In this document: positions 1 to 8,072 of the stretch, in pieces
Layout of the letters: each line of letters opens with the position of its first letter
Position numbering within the stretch: position 1 is the first letter of the stretch
Assembly: GCF_003185915.1 (NCBI RefSeq)
Contig: NZ_QHLZ01000002.1
Span: 124,001-188,000, forward strand
Reading direction: 5' to 3'
Source: Arthrobacter psychrochitiniphilus
GTDB taxonomy: Bacteria; Actinomycetota; Actinomycetes; Actinomycetales; Micrococcaceae
Length of the DNA stretch: 64,000 bases
Translations under genes and position numbers: made by a program
Notes under the pieces: generated by a model
Told to the model about the DNA's origin: nothing
The model's database searches: none
What the model saw: only the letters and a program-made list of their open reading frames with translations

Positions 1-879
1 GACTTGTTCTGGTCCGGACGCATCAGCAATGACACCTTCGCCCCGGTCCGTGCCCTGCTCGCGGGCGGGCACACAGCGCATAAGCAGAAGCCACCGCCAT
101 CCCGGCTAAGACCAGGCCGGGCCGGACGGTATGCTCGGCCCGGCCTGGCCGGGGGCACCCCGCGCGGGGCGCCGCCCTTATCTGCAGGGCGTTGGAGCCT
201 TTTACCCGGCGTTGGCACTGGCACTGAAGTGGGGGCGAGTGTCCAGATGGACAGTGCCCAGACCACCTTGCGCAGCCACGCACTCGCCGAGCTGTTCCTG
301 GACAGGTACGGCGTGGTGACGCGCGGCTCCGTCATGAACCAGGGAATCCCGGGCGGATTCGGGCTCATGTACAAGGTGTTGGCACGGCTGGAGGAAGGCG
401 GCAAGTGCCGGCGCGGCTACTTCATCGAGCACTTGGGCGCAGCACAATTCGCCGTCTCTGCCACGGTGGATAGGCTGCGCAGCTTCAGCGAGGACGCAAC
501 CACAAATCCGCGTCCACCGCAGGCTCTTGCCCTGGCAGCCACCGATCCGGCAAACCCCTATGGTGCCGCACTTCCGTGGCCGCCGCTGGATTCCGGGCAC
601 CGGCCGGGGCGCAAGGCTGGCGCTCTGGTGGTCATGGTCGACGGCGTTTTGGTTCTGTATGTGGAGCGCGGCGGGCGGACGCTGTTGTGCTTTAGTGACA
701 GGGAGCCAGGCCTTGCCCTCGCCGCGGCCGCACTGGTTCAGGTGGTCAGGCGAGGAGCCATCGACAAAATGGCCATTGAAAAGGTCAACGGGCTCGATGT
801 TCTGGGCACCCCCCTGGCCGCGGCACTATTGGCCTCCGGCGCGTACGGCTCGCCCAAGGGGGTACGGATCCGTGCCTGA
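1..879 (+). CDS. lhr: Lhr-type ATP-dependent helicase, C-terminal part (gene starts before the window)
   Basis: This is the last ~290 residues of a large superfamily 2 helicase of the Lhr type, a DNA/RNA helicase linked to DNA repair in actinobacteria. The reading frame is open from base 1, so the ATPase core lies upstream of the window. The visible part holds the C-terminal Lhr-specific region: a start like DLFWSGRISNDTF, a proline/arginine/glycine-rich linker at about residues 28-70, then a winged-helix-like segment (RYGVVTRGSV, MYKVLARLEEGGKCRRGYF) and a C-terminal domain reading GALVVMVDGVLVLYVERGG. Its stop overlaps the start of the downstream Nei glycosylase gene by 8 bases, so the two are translationally coupled. 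Family assignment rests on recognition of this C-terminal pattern; the helicase motifs cannot be seen here. Confidence 0.85.
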   Translation, partial: DLFWSGRISNDTFAPVRALLAGGHTAHKQKPPPSRLRPGRAGRYARPGLAGGTPRGAPPLSAGRWSLLPGVGTGTEVGASVQMDSAQTTLRSHALAELFLDRYGVVTRGSVMNQGIPGGFGLMYKVLARLEEGGKCRRGYFIEHLGAAQFAVSATVDRLRSFSEDATTNPRPPQALALAATDPANPYGAALPWPPLDSGHRPGRKAGALVVMVDGVLVLYVERGGRTLLCFSDREPGLALAAAALVQVVRRGAIDKMAIEKVNGLDVLGTPLAAALLASGAYGSPKGVRIRA

Positions 880-1681
880 GGGAGATACCGTCTGGCGGCA
901 GGCGCGGGACCTACGGAAAGTACTGGAGGGACAAGTACTTACGTCAAGTGACTTCAGGGTGCCCGCGTACGCAACCTTGGACCTCGCAGGATCAACGCTC
1001 ACCTCTGTGCAATCGCGTGGCAAACACCTGCTCATGTATGTGGCCGGACTAGTGATCCATTCCCATCTATCCATGGAAGGTCACTGGGATATTTACCCTG
1101 TTAGCGCCACTGGCCGGGCTGCGCGGTGGCGGCGGCCAGCCTTCACGGCCCGGGCTGTCCTCACCACGGGCCAGGCCACGGCGGTGGGGTTCTCGTTGGG
1201 CACGTTGGAAGTGCTGCCGGAAGCATTGGTCAGCGAGGCTGTTGGACACCTCGGTCCAGACCTTCTAGGAGCTGACTGGGATGCCGGATTGGCCTTGCAC
1301 AACCTGTTGGACCGGCCGGAGAGGGCCGTGGGGCTGGCGTTGCTGGATCAGCGAAATCTTGCGGGGATTGGCAATGTCTACCGCAATGATCTATGTTTTC
1401 TAGGTGGCGTTCATCCGGCGCGGCCTGTGAGCGAAGTGCCGAATTTGCCGCGCATGGTGGACCTTGCCAAGCGGCTGCTTGAAGCTAATAAGGACCGCTC
1501 GGGCCGTTCCACCACGGGCGGGCCGGCACACGGTGAGGCAGCGGCGTGGGTCTACGGTTTGGCGGGAAAGCCGTGCAAAAGGTGCGGCGCCACCATCCGG
1601 TACGCCACCTTGGCAGATCCGGACTTCCCGGTGCGTGCTGCCCGGGACATTTACTGGTGCCCGCGCTGCCAGCCAGATTGA
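872..1681 (+). CDS. nei: Endonuclease VIII / formamidopyrimidine-DNA glycosylase family (Nei-type)
   Basis: DNA glycosylase/AP lyase that removes oxidised bases in base excision repair. The GTG start at 872 gives VPEGDTVW: after methionine removal Pro is the catalytic N-terminal residue and Glu follows, as the family requires. The reading frame is open further upstream, but an extended start would bury this proline. A helix-two-turn-helix signature (LDQRNLAGIGNVYRNDLCF) lies in the middle. A C-terminal four-cysteine zinc finger is complete (C235, C238, C263, C266 of 269 residues). The PEGD N-terminus and the overlap with lhr match the actinobacterial Nei-type arrangement rather than MutM. Substrate preference cannot be read from sequence. 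Confidence 0.93.
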   Translation: MPEGDTVWRQARDLRKVLEGQVLTSSDFRVPAYATLDLAGSTLTSVQSRGKHLLMYVAGLVIHSHLSMEGHWDIYPVSATGRAARWRRPAFTARAVLTTGQATAVGFSLGTLEVLPEALVSEAVGHLGPDLLGADWDAGLALHNLLDRPERAVGLALLDQRNLAGIGNVYRNDLCFLGGVHPARPVSEVPNLPRMVDLAKRLLEANKDRSGRSTTGGPAHGEAAAWVYGLAGKPCKRCGATIRYATLADPDFPVRAARDIYWCPRCQPD

Positions 1682-1737
1682 AAATGAATTGACGTCCGTT
1701 TGGGCTTTTCAAGCCTGCCAGGGCGCTGAGCTGATTC

Positions 1738-2388
1738 TTAGCTGCGTTTTTGTTCCAGGCGTTCGCGAAGAACGCCCACGCCCGGGCCGTTCAGCTCGCT
1801 CAGGTACGCGGTGCGCCCGGCCATGACCATCACCAGAGCCAGTGTGGGGCCTGTGACAAGAGCTCCTGCCCCTGCAGTGAAGGGCCCATCCTCCGCCCGC
1901 AGTTGCAGCCCGGCGGCGTTACTGCGGCTAGGCACGGCGAAATTGCGGCTCGCGTAAAATTCCGCAACCGGGGTCAACGCTGCTAATGACGGAGTCCGCG
2001 CCAGTCCCAGCGGACGGCGAATATCCTGGGCATGCACCACAACCTCACCGAGGTAGGCGGCCGTGTCCGAGCTCGGCGCAACGGTGCTGTTGATAACGGC
2101 CCGAAAGTTCTCCAGGGTTTCCGACGGAGTGACACCTAGGTGCTTCGCCAACCGCCGCTGATTGTGCACAGCGGGCCGAAACCGGGCGCCAAGCATGCTG
2201 GAAATCCACGCCCACTGGCCAGTGCTGGCCGCAGCGCTCAGATGCGCCAGCACATGCTGAACATCCCACGTTTCACACAGGCTTGGCTGGTGCCATTGCT
2301 CCGGCGAGAGGAGCGCTAAATCCTCTGCCAGCGCTGCCCTCTCTGCGTGCACCAAAGCCCACAAAGTGGTGTCCTGCGATTTCGCCAT
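1738..2388 (-). CDS. Maleylpyruvate isomerase family (DinB/MDMPI-like) mycothiol-dependent enzyme
   Basis: A 216-residue protein of the actinobacterial MDMPI/DinB-like fold, whose members are thought to be metal-dependent thiol transferases using mycothiol. Visible marks are an N-terminal CETWDVQHVLAHL segment, which carries the first metal-binding histidine, and GEVVVHAQDIRRPLG in the middle, which carries the later histidine and the hallmark DIRRPLG. The C-terminal ~70 residues match the accessory domain of this family. It is convergent with nei and its neighbour on the left shares no obvious pathway, so the substrate is unknown. These proteins are often annotated as maleylpyruvate isomerase although few catalyse that reaction. 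Confidence 0.8.
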   Translation of the reverse strand: MAKSQDTTLWALVHAERAALAEDLALLSPEQWHQPSLCETWDVQHVLAHLSAAASTGQWAWISSMLGARFRPAVHNQRRLAKHLGVTPSETLENFRAVINSTVAPSSDTAAYLGEVVVHAQDIRRPLGLARTPSLAALTPVAEFYASRNFAVPSRSNAAGLQLRAEDGPFTAGAGALVTGPTLALVMVMAGRTAYLSELNGPGVGVLRERLEQKRS

Positions 2389-2432
2389 GTCACGCCCATT
2401 TCCTTGGTGATGCAGTGCGGCTACTTAGCTGG

Positions 2433-3125
2433 TTAGCTGGCGGACACCGAGACAATAATGACCTGTGTCGCTTTGCTGCCGTCATAGCGAAGATCATAGG
2501 TGACACCGAACCCCGGAGAGAACCCAGGCGTGAGCACATACTCGTGCTTTTCATCGGGGCGGGCCTTGACACTGTCAATCCAGTTCTCGGCATCTGCCCG
2601 GTCAATCCCATATTTCTCCACGCCCTCACGCACCAGCGCGAAGTACTCTTCGCCCGTGTCAGCGGTCAAAAAGTAGTAAATGATGTCCAAGGTGGGCATG
2701 GTGTCGGTGGTGGTGAAGCGGACGTGGTCCGTCTCCGCTGTCACCGTACCCTCACTGCCTACAATGCTCAGAAGAAATTTCTGTCCCCGCGGGGCAACCA
2801 ACTCGGGCCCATACGCCGAGTCCGGCAGGCCGACCTCGTGCTTGATCAAGGCGCCCGTGCGGAAGTCGAGGCGGATTGACTTGCTTTCTTTGATCTGGGC
2901 AACGCCCTGCTCATTCAGCAAAGAAAATTCGGTGGTCGGCATGGGAGCCTCCTTTGTGTTGGTGGACGGGCCGCCCAGAGTAAATCCGCATCCGGTCAAG
3001 GCGAAGCATGCGAGCGCCGCCATGAGGAGCCAGAGGGTGGAGCGGGGCGCGCTACGGGTGGTGTTGGAACGGTTGGGCACACCTTGTTGGGTCATCGCTT
3101 GTTGGGTCATCGCTGGTTGAGTCAT
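2433..3125 (-). CDS. Putative lipoprotein of unknown function, with repeated MTQ start region
   Basis: A 230-residue predicted lipoprotein. After a polar N-terminus there is a hydrophobic stretch (LWLLMAALACFALTG) ending in lipobox LTGC with Cys46, so the mature protein should be anchored outside the membrane. The exported part has no domain I recognise; it is mixed alpha/beta in composition (for example TDTMPTLDIIYYFLTADTGEEYFALV). The start codon overlaps the stop of the upstream gene as ATGA (3122-3125), indicating translational coupling to the WXG100-like protein. The first 45 bases are three tandem 15-base units, each beginning with ATG, so the true start may be residue 1, 6 or 11. A joint role with the upstream gene at the cell surface is inferred from coupling only. 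Confidence 0.7.
   Translation of the reverse strand: MTQPAMTQQAMTQQGVPNRSNTTRSAPRSTLWLLMAALACFALTGCGFTLGGPSTNTKEAPMPTTEFSLLNEQGVAQIKESKSIRLDFRTGALIKHEVGLPDSAYGPELVAPRGQKFLLSIVGSEGTVTAETDHVRFTTTDTMPTLDIIYYFLTADTGEEYFALVREGVEKYGIDRADAENWIDSVKARPDEKHEYVLTPGFSPGFGVTYDLRYDGSKATQVIIVSVSAS
3081..3125 (-). repeat. Three tandem 15-base units, each with an ATG, at the lipoprotein start
   Basis: On the coding strand the first 45 bases of the lipoprotein gene are three 15-base units starting ATGACTCAACCAGCG, ATGACCCAACAAGCG and ATGACCCAACAAGGT. They encode MTQPA-MTQQA-MTQQG. The first unit overlaps the stop codon of the upstream WXG100-like gene. Confidence 0.85.
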
Positions 3126-4675
3126 CGTTGGTGGACCTCCACCTGAAATCCGTCCAAAATTCTTTTGACGATCGGTGCAATGTTGTGGCTCGGCCGGGAT
3201 TGTTCCACCCTTTGGTTAAAGTCTGAGCTGATGATCTCGCGTGCTCTCGCAGGATCGTTGGCCAACAACTCCTGATACTGAGGCAGCGTGTCCTTGGTGA
3301 TCAAGGCCCAGCGTTGTTCTTGATTGGCAATGTTACCGTCCGGCAGGCCCGTGGTTACTTCAGTGCGGAATTGAAGCGGGTTATCCCAGTGGGTGCCAGG
3401 GACGTCCTTGGGGCCGGGCGATTCAACGTTGAAAATATAGGGGAAAACCTCCGGAAAGCTCTTGGCTCCAGGGATGGAAGGCTCGCCCACGAGCGTGACC
3501 AGATAGGTCACGGCCTCCCCGGTTCCTGGCCGTTGACCCATGAAGTCGTAGTCGTCCTTGATGATTTGGTTCTGTTCCCGATCCAACAGCACAGTATTGC
3601 CGTGCTTGATGCGTTCCGGATCCCCGGAGTCGATGTCATGCCAGGCCTGGGCTGTTTCCCTGCTGATGGCACCGGAGGCGTTGAGCCGATCAATTTCTGT
3701 GAGCCCGCCATGCTCATAAGCCATGTGCTGGCGGGCCTGATCGAGGAAGATTTCCTTGTTCATATCCAGCATGGCAACTTCATAGAACTTAACTTCGTCA
3801 TCCGGCATGGCCGCGACGTCTCGCAGCCACTGCAACTGGTCAAGGGGAATCTTATCGATGGGGCCTTTGAGAACCTCTTGGGCGATGGTGCGCACCATGT
3901 CCATGTCCTTGAAACCTCCTGCGAAGGAGGGGCCAATCATGTTCGCCATGCCTGCCCACTGCAGATCTGGGTTGGCCAGAAATTGTTGACCGTAGAAGTC
4001 GTAGACCTTCTTGATGGTCTCCCAGTTGTGTGCCGTTCCCTTGGACGTGTCCCACTGCGATGGGTCTATGCCCATCCTTTCCATCGCCAGATTGTTCCAA
4101 TAGTCATTCAGGAAACTCTTGTACTCCGGTGACTTTTCCAGAATCAGGCCCTGAGCAACGGCGTCATCCATGGCCTGTTTGGCTGCCGCCGAGTTTTCCG
4201 CGGCCCACCGTTTGAAATCATCGCCTTGGAGGTAGCTGATCCGTTCCTGCGCCGTCATGGCGTTGAGCTTGTCAGTGAGCTCCTGAGCTGCAGCGCTCAC
4301 CTCCGCCGCGGTGGGACCGGCATTGGGCGGGCCGGTATTGGGAAGGCCGCCCGAACCGTGGGTGCCCAAGGAATTGGCAGAACTGGCGTTTTCCTGCTCT
4401 TGTGCATTGCGCAGCAAGCTGGCTGAAGCATCATTCATGCCGTTGACTATCTGGGCTATGGATCTTTTGTGCCCTGACCAAGTCCTGCGAAAATTATCCG
4501 CATCCGGTCCATACCATTGGGCCGCAGAAATAACGTGCGTCAAGGTCATCGCGGTATGCCGCAGATTGTTTCCGGCAGCCGTCATGTCCTTGGCGAACAG
4601 CCGCAACTGTTCGGGGTCCGCTCCCAGCATCTTCCCCGACATAGGGCTCCTCCCACCGTGCTCTGAGGTGCTCAC
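3122..4675 (-). CDS. Large protein with WXG100/ESX-like N-terminal domain, unknown function
   Basis: A 517-residue protein. Residues ~15-105 look like a WXG100-type helical hairpin: two amphipathic helices joined by a turn reading AAQWYGPDADNFRRTWSG, followed by a Gly/Pro/Asn-rich linker (NTGPPNAGPTAAE) and a ~390-residue domain I do not recognise. That domain contains FLANPDLQWAGMANMIGPSFAGGF and many acidic and aromatic residues. There is no signal peptide, which fits WXG100-like proteins being handled by type VII secretion or related systems. An alternative start is Met12 (MSGKMLGADPEQL). The downstream lipoprotein overlaps it by ATGA. No ESX core component is in the window, so export is inference. 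It might be a toxin-like or wall-associated protein, but no catalytic motif supports that. Confidence 0.6.
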   Translation of the reverse strand: MSTSEHGGRSPMSGKMLGADPEQLRLFAKDMTAAGNNLRHTAMTLTHVISAAQWYGPDADNFRRTWSGHKRSIAQIVNGMNDASASLLRNAQEQENASSANSLGTHGSGGLPNTGPPNAGPTAAEVSAAAQELTDKLNAMTAQERISYLQGDDFKRWAAENSAAAKQAMDDAVAQGLILEKSPEYKSFLNDYWNNLAMERMGIDPSQWDTSKGTAHNWETIKKVYDFYGQQFLANPDLQWAGMANMIGPSFAGGFKDMDMVRTIAQEVLKGPIDKIPLDQLQWLRDVAAMPDDEVKFYEVAMLDMNKEIFLDQARQHMAYEHGGLTEIDRLNASGAISRETAQAWHDIDSGDPERIKHGNTVLLDREQNQIIKDDYDFMGQRPGTGEAVTYLVTLVGEPSIPGAKSFPEVFPYIFNVESPGPKDVPGTHWDNPLQFRTEVTTGLPDGNIANQEQRWALITKDTLPQYQELLANDPARAREIISSDFNQRVEQSRPSHNIAPIVKRILDGFQVEVHQR

Positions 4676-4766
4676 GCTACCAATAAAGCAGCCTATTCGG
4701 GATGGTGAGAACTATCCATCCACGGGCATGGTCGGGTCAGTGCGTAACCCTCGGTACCCTTGAAAG

Positions 4767-5693
4767 GTGATGAAATCTCCCCTTCCCGTGCGCAATGGCG
4801 TCAATGCCACCCGCATGCGCATCCCCGTTGAAGGCCCCTGGGCAACGGCCATGGAGTATGTGCTGGATAGGTTTAGTCATGTGGACCCGGCGGGAATTGT
4901 GGAGCGTTTTGAACGTGGCGAGGTGAAGGCCCTCGACGGGGAGATCGTCACACCCACCACGGCGCTGAACGAGCACATGTTCATTTGGTACTACCGCGAG
5001 CTGCCCGTGGAGAAGCGGCTGCCCGTGGAACTATCCATACTCCACCAGGACGAGCATCTGGTGGTTGTGGACAAGCCGCACTTCCTACCCACTACGCCTG
5101 GCGGCATGTACGTGCAGGAATCAGCCCTGGTACGGCTGCGCGTGCTGCTGGACCTACCGGAGCTGGTGCCTATTCACCGTTTGGACCGCATGACAGCCGG
5201 GGTGTTGCTGTTCTCAGCGAACCCGGAAACTCGCGGCAAATATCAGACACTCTTTGAAAAACGGCGCATCGAAAAGACCTATAGGGCCGTGGCACCGGTC
5301 CGTGATGACCTGAAGTTTCCTCTGGTAGTACGCAGCCGCATGATCAAATCGCGCACGTATTTGCTGGCCCAGGAGGTCGAAGGCGAGCCGAATGCGGAGA
5401 CCCGGATTGAGCTCATGGACACCCGGGTCGATGCGTCCGGGCAGACCCTAGGACTCTACGATCTGGCGCCACACACGGGTAAAACCCACCAATTGCGGGT
5501 GCATCTTGCCTCGCAGGGCCTGGGAATTCTCAATGATCCGTTTTATCCGGTCCTTCACGAACAAGCCCCCGATGACTACAGCAAGCCGTTGCAATTGCTG
5601 GCCCACAGCATTTCATTCCAGGACCCGCTGACCCGTGAAGCGGTGAAGTACTTCTCGAAGCTGGAACTGGCACAGTTCCCAGACCACAACTAG
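4767..5693 (+). CDS. RluA-family RNA pseudouridine synthase
   Basis: Pseudouridine synthase that isomerises uridine in rRNA or tRNA. The family signature HRLDRMTAG lies at residues 137-145, with catalytic Asp140, preceded by the usual HLVVVDKPHFLPTTPGG segment and followed by EKTYRAV and a C-terminal HTGKTHQLRVHLAS motif. The 308-residue length is normal for RluA enzymes that lack an S4 domain, although the N-terminus (residues 1-90) is longer than a bare catalytic core. GTG at 4767 and ATG at 4770 are both possible starts behind GAAAGG. It is divergent from the WXG100-like gene across about 90 bases. The target RNA position cannot be assigned. Confidence 0.9.
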   Translation: MMKSPLPVRNGVNATRMRIPVEGPWATAMEYVLDRFSHVDPAGIVERFERGEVKALDGEIVTPTTALNEHMFIWYYRELPVEKRLPVELSILHQDEHLVVVDKPHFLPTTPGGMYVQESALVRLRVLLDLPELVPIHRLDRMTAGVLLFSANPETRGKYQTLFEKRRIEKTYRAVAPVRDDLKFPLVVRSRMIKSRTYLLAQEVEGEPNAETRIELMDTRVDASGQTLGLYDLAPHTGKTHQLRVHLASQGLGILNDPFYPVLHEQAPDDYSKPLQLLAHSISFQDPLTREAVKYFSKLELAQFPDHN

Positions 5694-5787
5694 ACGCAGC
5701 TGTCACTGTGGCGCCTAGTTGGCAGCCACCGCTGCGCATACGGAGAGCACGCTGGCAGGTCCGGACGCCCGCGCCCAATGAAACTGC

Positions 5788-6156
5788 TCAAACGCCGATC
5801 GTGGAAACTTCTACGATCGCCTTGACGCTCAGGAACGGATAATTTTCCGTGGCAAAGACACGAATCGCATCCGCCACCGCACGCGCCGTGGCAGGTGCTG
5901 GCAGCGAACCGTCGGTACCAATCCGTGTTCTGATGGTCAGGGCGCCAGTTCCGTCCCCGGTGGCAGTTGTGTCAACCAGGGGGAATTCTTCAATACCGCC
6001 CGAGCACACCACAAAGTGAGCCAGCTCCTCAGTGCCTTGCTCCAACAGTAAGCCCAGGCGTTTCACGGTTGTCAGCCACAGCGGATCGGCCGCATAGACG
6101 GTGGCAACCCCGTCCATGGACAGCACCAACTGGCGAATTTCCTCTTCCATGCTCAT
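5788..6156 (-). CDS. Small conserved-looking protein at the end of the Asp23/sigma operon
   Basis: A 122-residue protein that I do not recognise by name. It starts MSMEEEIRQLVLSMDGVATVYAADP, has no signal peptide or membrane segment, and ends in a segment (VKAIVEVSTIGV) resembling the last strands of small alpha/beta domains. Its GVATVYAADP and PATARAVADAIRVF segments could be a distant Asp23-like fold, which would fit the neighbours. The start overlaps the stop of the upstream anti-sigma/Asp23 fusion by 4 bases, so it belongs to that operon and is probably translated with it. Function is unknown. Confidence 0.65.
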   Translation of the reverse strand: MSMEEEIRQLVLSMDGVATVYAADPLWLTTVKRLGLLLEQGTEELAHFVVCSGGIEEFPLVDTTATGDGTGALTIRTRIGTDGSLPAPATARAVADAIRVFATENYPFLSVKAIVEVSTIGV

Positions 6157-6791
6157 TCCGAATCCTCCCCCAAGCCGGCCGGGCCTCCGGAGCGTCCGCT
6201 CTCTCCGAAGTCTTCGCTCTCCTGGGCAAAAGCCTCATCCAACGGCGGGCGCAAATCTGTAAATGCCACGTGCACAGCCATCACGTTCAGCTCCGTGTGC
6301 ACCAACAATTGCGCCCACACTGCTTCCCGCAATTGTTGTGCCAGTGTTGGCAGCGGGTAGCCATAGCGGGCGGAAACATGGATCCGCACCTCCACGGGCG
6401 CCCCGGGGACACTGACCTCCCCCTCCAAACGGCAGCGGCCTATGAGTACTCCTCCCAAAGAATCCCCCACTGAACGGACCAGCGCAATGACAGCACCTTC
6501 CGTTTCCGTGAGTTCATCATCGGGACCACCTTGTAACGGGATGGGGCGTCCGGCCCTGGTTTCCAAGCGCAGACTGGCCAGGATGCCGTCCAGCCAGCCG
6601 GCATCGGATGTGGCGGAAGCAACGTCGTCGTCCATGAGTTCATGAGCTGCGGCGCTGAGGCTGCGCAGCCCGGCAAGACGCGCGTGGCACTGCGGACAGT
6701 TCTCTATGTGAGCCGCGTCAGGTGAGGTGCCAGTGTCTAGGTAGTCGCTGAGGTCCGCGATGTGCAGGCTGCAACCGTTCGTGGGGTTCAT
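6153..6791 (-). CDS. Zinc-finger anti-sigma-like domain fused to an Asp23-like domain
   Basis: The first ~45 residues carry a putative zinc-finger anti-sigma pattern (HIENCPQCHARL, the H-x3-C-x2-C signature of ZAS-type anti-sigma factors). The rest, from about residue 70, resembles Asp23/Gls24-like proteins: VGDSLGGVLIGRCRLEGEVSV, then VEVRIHVSARYGYPLPTLAQQLREAVWAQL. The ATG at 6791 is preferred because GGAGG lies seven bases upstream and the start overlaps the sigma-factor stop as ATGA; the in-frame ATG at 6797 leaves no room for the ribosome site. Position directly after the sigma gene suggests it binds that sigma factor. Redox or zinc control is inferred from the motif, not shown. Confidence 0.7.
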   Translation of the reverse strand: MNPTNGCSLHIADLSDYLDTGTSPDAAHIENCPQCHARLAGLRSLSAAAHELMDDDVASATSDAGWLDGILASLRLETRAGRPIPLQGGPDDELTETEGAVIALVRSVGDSLGGVLIGRCRLEGEVSVPGAPVEVRIHVSARYGYPLPTLAQQLREAVWAQLLVHTELNVMAVHVAFTDLRPPLDEAFAQESEDFGESGRSGGPAGLGEDSE

Positions 6792-7357
6792 CGCCATTCC
6801 TCCATTTCCTGAACTAGCGTTATCCGGGACCTAGCTAGCCGGCCCCGCACACTGGTAATGCTGATGCCCAGCTCCTCGGCGATCTCCGTGTAGGAAAGCC
6901 CTCCGTATTCCTTCAGTACCCAGCATCTTCGTTGCTCTTCAGGCAGCCGCGTCAGTGCTTTTTCCAATGCCCGCCGCGCGGACCCGGCCACAGCTAGTTG
7001 CTCCGGCGTTGGCTCCCGGTCAGCGGTTTCAGACTGGTCCTCTAAGTTGCTGTGCGTCTTACGACGGCGGCCGGTGTCCACTGCGCGGCGGGAGACTATG
7101 CGCATGAGCCAGGACTTCACAGCGCTTCCGTCCTGCAAGGCGGCAATGTCCCTCCAGGCCGTGAACAGCGCATCCTGCACAACGTCGTCGGCCTCGTCAT
7201 AAGAGCGCACCAAGCGCCGGGCATAGGCGCGCATGAGCGGACCGTACCGGCGTGCGAGCATATCAAACGAGGCAACATCACCGTCGCCGGCCCGCTCCGC
7301 CAAGAGGGCATCGGAGGCATCCGCGAGCTTGTGCGGGAGATCCTGCTGTTGTTCCAC
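6788..7357 (-). CDS. ECF-type RNA polymerase sigma factor
   Basis: A 189-residue sigma-70 family factor with only regions 2 and 4. Region 2 is seen at residues ~20-90 (MLARRYGPLMRAYARRLVRSYDEADDVVQDALFTAW) and region 4 near the end (LPEEQRRCWVLKEYGGLSYTEIAEELGIS then SVRGRLARSR, the helix-turn-helix that reads the -35 box). The start is GTG at 7357, with GAAAGG eight bases upstream. It is followed, with ATGA overlap, by the zinc-finger/Asp23 fusion, the usual sigma/anti-sigma order. A 109-base gap separates it from the membrane protein gene upstream, so it may have its own promoter or be read through from the Asp23 genes. It probably directs transcription of envelope-stress genes, including this operon. 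Confidence 0.88.
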   Translation of the reverse strand: MEQQQDLPHKLADASDALLAERAGDGDVASFDMLARRYGPLMRAYARRLVRSYDEADDVVQDALFTAWRDIAALQDGSAVKSWLMRIVSRRAVDTGRRRKTHSNLEDQSETADREPTPEQLAVAGSARRALEKALTRLPEEQRRCWVLKEYGGLSYTEIAEELGISITSVRGRLARSRITLVQEMEEWR

Positions 7358-7466
7358 CTGCTAGGGCCTTTCGAGGTTCGCGGCTGGATCAGGGATATTT
7401 GGTGTGGTGGCGGCACCCATAAGGAGCAGCCACGTCTTGATGGTAGGCGATACCCATCCTGCCACC

Positions 7467-8072
7467 TCACAGCACCCTTCCGGCACGTCCAAACTTTGTG
7501 CGTGTACCAGCGCGGATATGCACCAGCACAGGGATTTGTGAGCCAAGAAGCGCATCTAGACCACGGACCAGGTGTTCAACTTCGGCCGTTAAGTCAGCGG
7601 GTGAGGCACCTCTTCGCGCCTGGACACTAATCTTGAGCGCCACCCCGCCAACCACACCCCGTGCCCGCCACGATGTCACGGAACAGGAGAGCGCCGCAGT
7701 GTTATTCGCTAAAGCATCCTTGATGAGCTGCCCGGCAACCGCCGTGTCCACAGTGGTGTCTCCGGCGCCGCTGGCTTGGCGGGCCACGTAAGAGCTACGG
7801 CCCCTCCCTTGGGCAATAATCCACCACACGAGTAACACTGCCAGCAGCACGAGCAGAGCCAGCACCGCCACGCTCCACCAGCTGGTGTTGGTCCCGGGGA
7901 TCGGGGCGGCCGCCAGGTTTTCTTGAATGCGAGCCCAGAGCTGGGTGGCGCTGACTTGGGCGGTGCCGGTTTGGGCAGTACCGGCCAGCGCCGCTGTGAC
8001 AGCTAGCCCGAGGACTACCACGGCGAGCAGCGCCAGCACTGTGCGGTTCAGCCTGCGCTGGGCGCTATTCAT
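7467..8072 (-). CDS. AmaP-like membrane protein of the Asp23 operon
   Basis: A 201-residue protein with two membrane segments (about residues 10-30, and 65-88 reading SVAVLALLVLLAVLLVWWI) and a C-terminal cytoplasmic domain of ~110 residues containing SSYVARQASGAGDTTVDTAVAGQLIKDAL. The layout matches the alkaline-shock membrane anchor AmaP, which tethers Asp23 to the membrane in Firmicutes. The start overlaps the stop of the DUF6286 gene by 4 bases. Assignment as anchor is by topology and operon context; sequence similarity to AmaP is only general. Confidence 0.7.
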   Translation of the reverse strand: MNSAQRRLNRTVLALLAVVVLGLAVTAALAGTAQTGTAQVSATQLWARIQENLAAAPIPGTNTSWWSVAVLALLVLLAVLLVWWIIAQGRGRSSYVARQASGAGDTTVDTAVAGQLIKDALANNTAALSCSVTSWRARGVVGGVALKISVQARRGASPADLTAEVEHLVRGLDALLGSQIPVLVHIRAGTRTKFGRAGRVL

